Source of the DNA: Anaerolineae bacterium
GTDB taxonomy: Bacteria; Chloroflexota; Anaerolineae; B4-G1
Direction of reading: 5' to 3'
DNA: 35,208 nucleotides
NCBI GenBank assembly: GCA_030612585.1
Contig: JAUWNP010000025.1
Coordinates: 1 to 35,208 of the forward strand
The position numbers were made by a program, and so were the translations under genes. The notes under the pieces are model-generated. The model searched no databases. It worked only from the letters and a program-made list of their open reading frames with translations, and was not told where the DNA came from. Every line of letters starts with the position of its first letter. Position 1 is the first letter of the stretch. Of the stretch, positions 31,875 through 35,208 are shown piece by piece.

Positions 31875-31984
31875 GCGAACCTTCCCGAAAGATTAAAAAT
31901 GCATTGCAGTCGCCAAAAATGCAGTCCAAGAGCGCCGAATCGATTGCAGGATGCCTTGTTTGGGCTTTCGGGAAGGTGGCTCGC
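31875..31984. repeat. 110-base element bounded by inverted repeats, between TA and RM promoters
   Basis: ACCTTCCCGAAAG (31879-31891) and CTTTCGGGAAGGT (31965-31977) are a perfect 13-base inverted repeat. With a 3-base bulge the pairing extends to GCGA (31875-31878) and TCGC (31981-31984). The interior holds three related words (TGCAGTC twice and TTGCAGG). No ORF is credible. It could be a miniature transposable element or end remnant, a regulator-binding region shared by the divergent operons, or a structured RNA. Clear target-site duplications are not seen. It is the main content of the 360-base gap between the antitoxin and methyltransferase genes. Confidence 0.7.
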
Positions 31985-32027
31985 GGAAACTTGTCCCTAA
32001 TAGGAAGTGCACTCTGATCGCATGCTA

Positions 32028-32057
32028 TTGGCAGAGTTGGGACATAAGGGGTATAAT
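32028..32057 (+). promoter_or_regulatory. Promoter of the restriction-modification operon
   Basis: TTGGCA (32028-32033), an 18-base spacer and a perfect TATAAT (32052-32057). The start near 32064 lies downstream of the in-frame GTG at 32007, which supports the GTG at 32097 as the methyltransferase start. Confidence 0.6.
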
Positions 32058-32096
32058 TGTCGTAAGCATGTATCCTTTTTTGGTCGTGGAGTCATT

Positions 32097-34118
32097 GTGA
32101 AGATTCGAGAGCAACAGGCGTTCGATTTCGTGGACGCTTACAAGCCTCAAATGGTCAATGCCTTACCAGCGTCGAACGGGAGTTTTCCTGAGGACGCTGC
32201 AAACGAACTGGCCATGCTGGAGAGGTACAATAAGCACCTCTACCGCCCCAACACCTACCTACACAAGTGGTGGGCGCGACGCTGCGGCACAACTTTTCGC
32301 TTCATCCTCAAGCAGTTCGTCCCCGACCCAGCACGGTACGATTTCTATACGTCTGGCGGACTGGAGGGCCTGACCGTTCTCGACCCGATGATGGGCGGCG
32401 GCACGACGTTGCACGAGGCCATCCGACTGGGCGCAAATGTCATCGGCGCCGATATTGACCCCATCCCGGTATTGCAGGCCCGTGCCACCCTGACGCATAT
32501 ACCTATTGTGCAGATTAAGGCTGCGTTCAATCGCTTCTTCGACATCCTGCGCAATCAATTGGCACGGTTCTACACCACCCACTGCCCGATTTGTGACCAC
32601 CCTGGCAGCGAAATCAAGTTCACATTGTATGGATTACGCCGTCGTTGCGCGTGTGGCGAAGCATTGTTCGTAGACGCCTTTGCCTTGCGCCGCGAAACAG
32701 GGGGCACGATTCGTATCTGCCCCACGTGCCATCAGGTGTACAGCGGTGACCACACTTGTCCGGCCACAATCACTGCTACGTGTCCGTTACTGGAGAAGGG
32801 AACGCGGCGATGCCCTGTGTGCGGTGAGATGTTCATCGGCCTGACCGATTTGCCGTTTCGCCAGCGGTACGTGCCGTTGGTGATTGTGGGCGAGTGTCCG
32901 CGACACGGCCAGTTCTTTAAGACGATAGACGAGTACGATTTGGCATTACTAGCCGAAGCGGAGGACGAGTTTGGCGTGCTGGACTTTGGTAATTATGACA
33001 ATTTCGCCATCATGCCTGGCCCTAAATCCAAGGACCTGGTGCGCCTCAATGTGCGCAGTTACCTGGATTTGTTCTCGGCACGCCAACTAGGTTACCTGGA
33101 GACGGCGTTGCGTCAATTTCAGGCGATGGAGAACCCGACCGAACGGCTGTTGCTGGCGTTGCTGGTTTCGACCTCGCTGGAGTTCAATTCTATGCTCTGC
33201 GGGTACAAGGGAGGTGACAAACGTCGTCCCGGCGCGATTCGGCACACCTTTTCGCATCACGCTTACTCGTTCCCGTACACAGCCGCCGAAAACAACCCTG
33301 TTTTCTCTGCGCGTACCTCTGGCACGTTGCAGCGCCTGTTTCATACGCGCGTCGTCCTCGCCCGTCAGTGGGCGGCCCGGCCTATCGAACGCAAGATCGA
33401 AAACGGTCAAGTGGGCAAAGTTGCCATCACTGGCGAGAAAGACATGGGCACAGAAGTATTTGCCCCGGCCGAATTGAGATCTGAAACACGCCGGTTCTTT
33501 CTGCAGCAAGGGGACTCGCGTCACTTGCCACTAGAAGACAACAGCGTTGATTACGTCGTCACTGACCCGCCATATTACGACAGCGTTCAATACAGTGACC
33601 TGGCCGCGTTTTTCCGCGTCTGGCTGCGCCTCTTCCTGCGACAGGACGTAGATTGGGACTACGACTCTCGAAATTCGGCTGTCGCCGAAGTCGCGCAGTT
33701 TGAACTCAGCAAGTATGGCGAGATTGTGGGGGGTATATTCGAGGAATGTCGGCGTGTACTAAGACTTGAGCAGGGGCGGCTGGTGTTTACGTTTCACCAT
33801 TGGAAGTCGCAAGCCTGGGCGGAACTGACGTTAGCACTCAAGCACGCGGGATTCCATCTAGCGAATTGCCATGTCGTGATCTCAGAGAATCCGATTTCAG
33901 TGCATATTCGCACCCTACGCGCTCTCAAGCACGACTGCATTTTGATGCTGGCTCCCACGCCGACCGAAACCGAGTGGCCGAAACCTGCTCAAGTGGACGA
34001 CAGCGACAGTTACACTTTTTGCCGGGACTGTGGAGCCGTCCTAGGGTGGCTATTGGACAGTTCCAGCACGGACGACGAGATACGAAACATCTGGACAAGA
34101 CTGCTAGGAGGAAGATGA
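32097..34118 (+). CDS. DNA methyltransferase with Zn-ribbon insert (restriction-modification)
   Basis: A 673-residue AdoMet-dependent DNA amino-methyltransferase. Motif I-like TVLDPMMGGGTTLHEAIRLG (about 93-112) with VIGADIDPIPV binds AdoMet, and the catalytic motif IV is DPPYYDS (about 490-496) in VVTDPPYYDSVQYSDLAAFF. Such DPPY motifs modify exocyclic N6 of adenine or N4 of cytosine. The N-terminus has YNKHLYRPNTYLHKWWARR, known from DUF1156-like enzymes. Between the motifs lies a Cys-rich region (about 160-270; CPIC, CACG, CPTC, CPVCG) suggesting two or three zinc ribbons. Motif order I then IV with a long interval is alpha-like. The GTG at 32097 was chosen from the promoter position and a TGGAG upstream. 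The endonuclease start overlaps or follows its stop directly, so the pair is an operon. Confidence 0.82.
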   Translation: MKIREQQAFDFVDAYKPQMVNALPASNGSFPEDAANELAMLERYNKHLYRPNTYLHKWWARRCGTTFRFILKQFVPDPARYDFYTSGGLEGLTVLDPMMGGGTTLHEAIRLGANVIGADIDPIPVLQARATLTHIPIVQIKAAFNRFFDILRNQLARFYTTHCPICDHPGSEIKFTLYGLRRRCACGEALFVDAFALRRETGGTIRICPTCHQVYSGDHTCPATITATCPLLEKGTRRCPVCGEMFIGLTDLPFRQRYVPLVIVGECPRHGQFFKTIDEYDLALLAEAEDEFGVLDFGNYDNFAIMPGPKSKDLVRLNVRSYLDLFSARQLGYLETALRQFQAMENPTERLLLALLVSTSLEFNSMLCGYKGGDKRRPGAIRHTFSHHAYSFPYTAAENNPVFSARTSGTLQRLFHTRVVLARQWAARPIERKIENGQVGKVAITGEKDMGTEVFAPAELRSETRRFFLQQGDSRHLPLEDNSVDYVVTDPPYYDSVQYSDLAAFFRVWLRLFLRQDVDWDYDSRNSAVAEVAQFELSKYGEIVGGIFEECRRVLRLEQGRLVFTFHHWKSQAWAELTLALKHAGFHLANCHVVISENPISVHIRTLRALKHDCILMLAPTPTETEWPKPAQVDDSDSYTFCRDCGAVLGWLLDSSSTDDEIRNIWTRLLGGR

Positions 34119-34120
34119 CG

Positions 34121-34957
34121 ATGGCAGAACATTACCCTGCTGAAGTGTTTGGGTTTCCAGTGACAAATCGCTCCGCCGAAGCACAGGTCATCCGCGAACG
34201 GTTTTGGTGTCCGTTTGTGGATGCTGCATGCAACAAGAAGAGCCGCTTGATTGATTACCCGATGGGTGTTTGCTCAGCCCAGGTAGGAGAAAACACCGTT
34301 GCCATTTGTCCGCGCCGATTTCTGCAAGATCACACGGTCTTCCGCGACATCGCCCTGGATTACTTTGGCAGCACCAACGATTTGTTGCTGTTCAGCGAAG
34401 TGAGATTGAAGGGTGTCGGCAGTTTTGATTATGTATTAGTGCGTCACAAGCCGATGAGCAGTGAGATTGATGACTTTGTGATTGTCGAGCTCCAAACCGA
34501 CCAGACGACAAGTACCGGCAAACTGATTGATGCACTCAATGATTTCCAAAGTGGTAAGGATGTGACAGGCAAGAACTATGGCTTTGGAATGAACACATAT
34601 GACACACTCAAACGTTCGTGCATTCAAATCCTGAACAAGGGAGTTGTGATGGAGCAGTGGGAACAGCGCATTTACTGGGTGTTCCAATCCCCGGTGTTCG
34701 ACAATCTCTCGGAACGTTACGATCCCGAATTCTCTGACGGTTCTGATCGAACCAACGTATTCGTGGTGTATGACCTCTTGCCAGATGCCAATATGTACAC
34801 CCTTACGTTGCAGCGGTTCGTCTCTGCTAGCGTAGACGCGATGTTCCAGGCTCTGCGTGAGAACCCGAACATTCCTGGTAAAGACCAGTTTGTGAAACGA
34901 CTCAAGGCTTACATTGACAAGAAGAAACCGAGTCTGCGACTCAGATTCCAACCCTGA
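34121..34957 (+). CDS. NotI-family restriction endonuclease
   Basis: A 278-residue protein matching the NotI family of type II restriction enzymes. Four spaced cysteines (30, 37, 51 and 63, in FWCPFVDAAC, GVCSAQ and AICPRRF) fit the Cys4 metal site characteristic of NotI. The PD-(D/E)xK-type core is visible as Asp103 in GVGSFDYVLV and Glu123-x-Gln125 in DFVIVELQTDQ, the same E-x-Q form as NotI. The ATG at 34121 has AGGAGG 9 bases upstream; an ATG at 34115 would overlap the methyltransferase stop but leaves only 3 bases of spacing. It is coupled to the methyltransferase. The recognition sequence cannot be read from the protein. The octamer GCGGCCGC occurs at least three times in this window (12907, 29219, 30336), so if that is its site the partner must protect it. 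Confidence 0.82.
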   Translation: MAEHYPAEVFGFPVTNRSAEAQVIRERFWCPFVDAACNKKSRLIDYPMGVCSAQVGENTVAICPRRFLQDHTVFRDIALDYFGSTNDLLLFSEVRLKGVGSFDYVLVRHKPMSSEIDDFVIVELQTDQTTSTGKLIDALNDFQSGKDVTGKNYGFGMNTYDTLKRSCIQILNKGVVMEQWEQRIYWVFQSPVFDNLSERYDPEFSDGSDRTNVFVVYDLLPDANMYTLTLQRFVSASVDAMFQALRENPNIPGKDQFVKRLKAYIDKKKPSLRLRFQP

Positions 34958-34974
34958 TCGACTTATTTGTTCCT

Positions 34975-35208
34975 ATGTCCTCCCAAGACTTTCTCTACCG
35001 TATCTTCACCTCCCGCCACCGCTGGCTGACAGTGCTGGCGACGCTTGTGTTATGCGCTGCGCTGGCGCTCGCCGTAGGCTACCTGCTGGCTGAGTTCGGC
35101 GCTCTCATCGCCGGGGCGGGGCTGGTGGCCCTGTTCCTCGGCCTATGGATACTGCGCGACGTTGAGTCGGCCTATTGGGCCGTCATCGGCGTCGTTTGCT
35201 TGCTCCCT
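34975..35208 (+). CDS. N-terminal fragment of a membrane protein, possibly O-antigen-ligase-like
   Basis: An open frame of 78 codons from ATG 34975 to the window end without a stop. It begins MSSQDFLYRIFTSRHRWLTV and has at least three hydrophobic segments (VLATLVLCAALALAVGYLLA, FGALIAGAGLVALFLGLWIL, YWAVIGVVCLLP). The arrangement of a short cytoplasmic start, two helices, a polar turn after ILRDVES and another helix ending in LLP recalls Wzy/O-antigen-ligase proteins. That would fit the glycosyltransferase cluster on the other side of the inserted TA/RM block. There is no strong ribosome-binding site. The assignment is tentative. Confidence 0.5.
   Translation, partial: MSSQDFLYRIFTSRHRWLTVLATLVLCAALALAVGYLLAEFGALIAGAGLVALFLGLWILRDVESAYWAVIGVVCLLP

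Noticed and set aside
31792..32000. Small ORFs across the inverted-repeat region
   Set aside because: They are short, lack ribosome-binding sites, and cross the antitoxin promoter and the inverted repeat.

Overview
The window is GC-rich bacterial chromosome. I infer Chloroflexota (Anaerolineae or a relative), from four things: a fused AroK-AroB, a plant-like cystathionine gamma-synthase, large polytopic glycosyltransferase-like proteins with repeated C-terminal beta-sandwich modules, and tandem 7-8 base micro-repeats inside open reading frames. The placement rests on recognition only; no search was run.

Layout. 1-1542 (+): a double-HTH regulator and a TPR protein. 1607-7486 (-): pheT, pheS behind a T-box leader with its own promoter, an RNA 2'-O-methyltransferase, and a LysM lipoprotein. 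7624-10998 (+): an aromatic operon, aroH-pheA-aroF-tyrA, preceded by a promoter, a 33-codon leader ORF crowded with Tyr, Phe and Trp codons, and an intrinsic terminator. This looks like a classical attenuator. 11039-20807 (+): a promoter, a SAM-I riboswitch and a terminator, then cystathionine gamma-synthase, aspartate kinase, aroA, aroE, azlC, azlD, aroC, a decayed metallophosphoesterase, aroKB and aroQ. The two aro blocks together encode all seven shikimate steps plus chorismate mutase, prephenate dehydratase and prephenate dehydrogenase. The aminotransferase expected to finish Phe and Tyr survives only as an apparent N-terminal remnant at 20820.

20983-31021 (+): four large membrane proteins in a row. 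Each has a polytopic glycosyltransferase-like N-terminal half and two or three related beta-sandwich modules at the C-terminus, nine modules in all. They are probably for cell-surface polysaccharide or glycoprotein synthesis. 31042-34957: a TumE-type toxin-antitoxin pair (-) and a restriction-modification pair (+; Zn-ribbon DNA methyltransferase and NotI-family endonuclease). They are separated by a 110-base inverted-repeat element, and the whole block looks like a defence insertion in the polysaccharide locus. The window ends inside a membrane protein that may be an O-antigen-ligase-like gene.

The most unusual signals are the aromatic leader peptide attenuator; the in-frame micro-repeats inside essential enzymes (PheT, AroA, AroC, AroB, AroQ) and the membrane proteins; the repeated C-terminal modules; and the two gene remnants in the aro operon.
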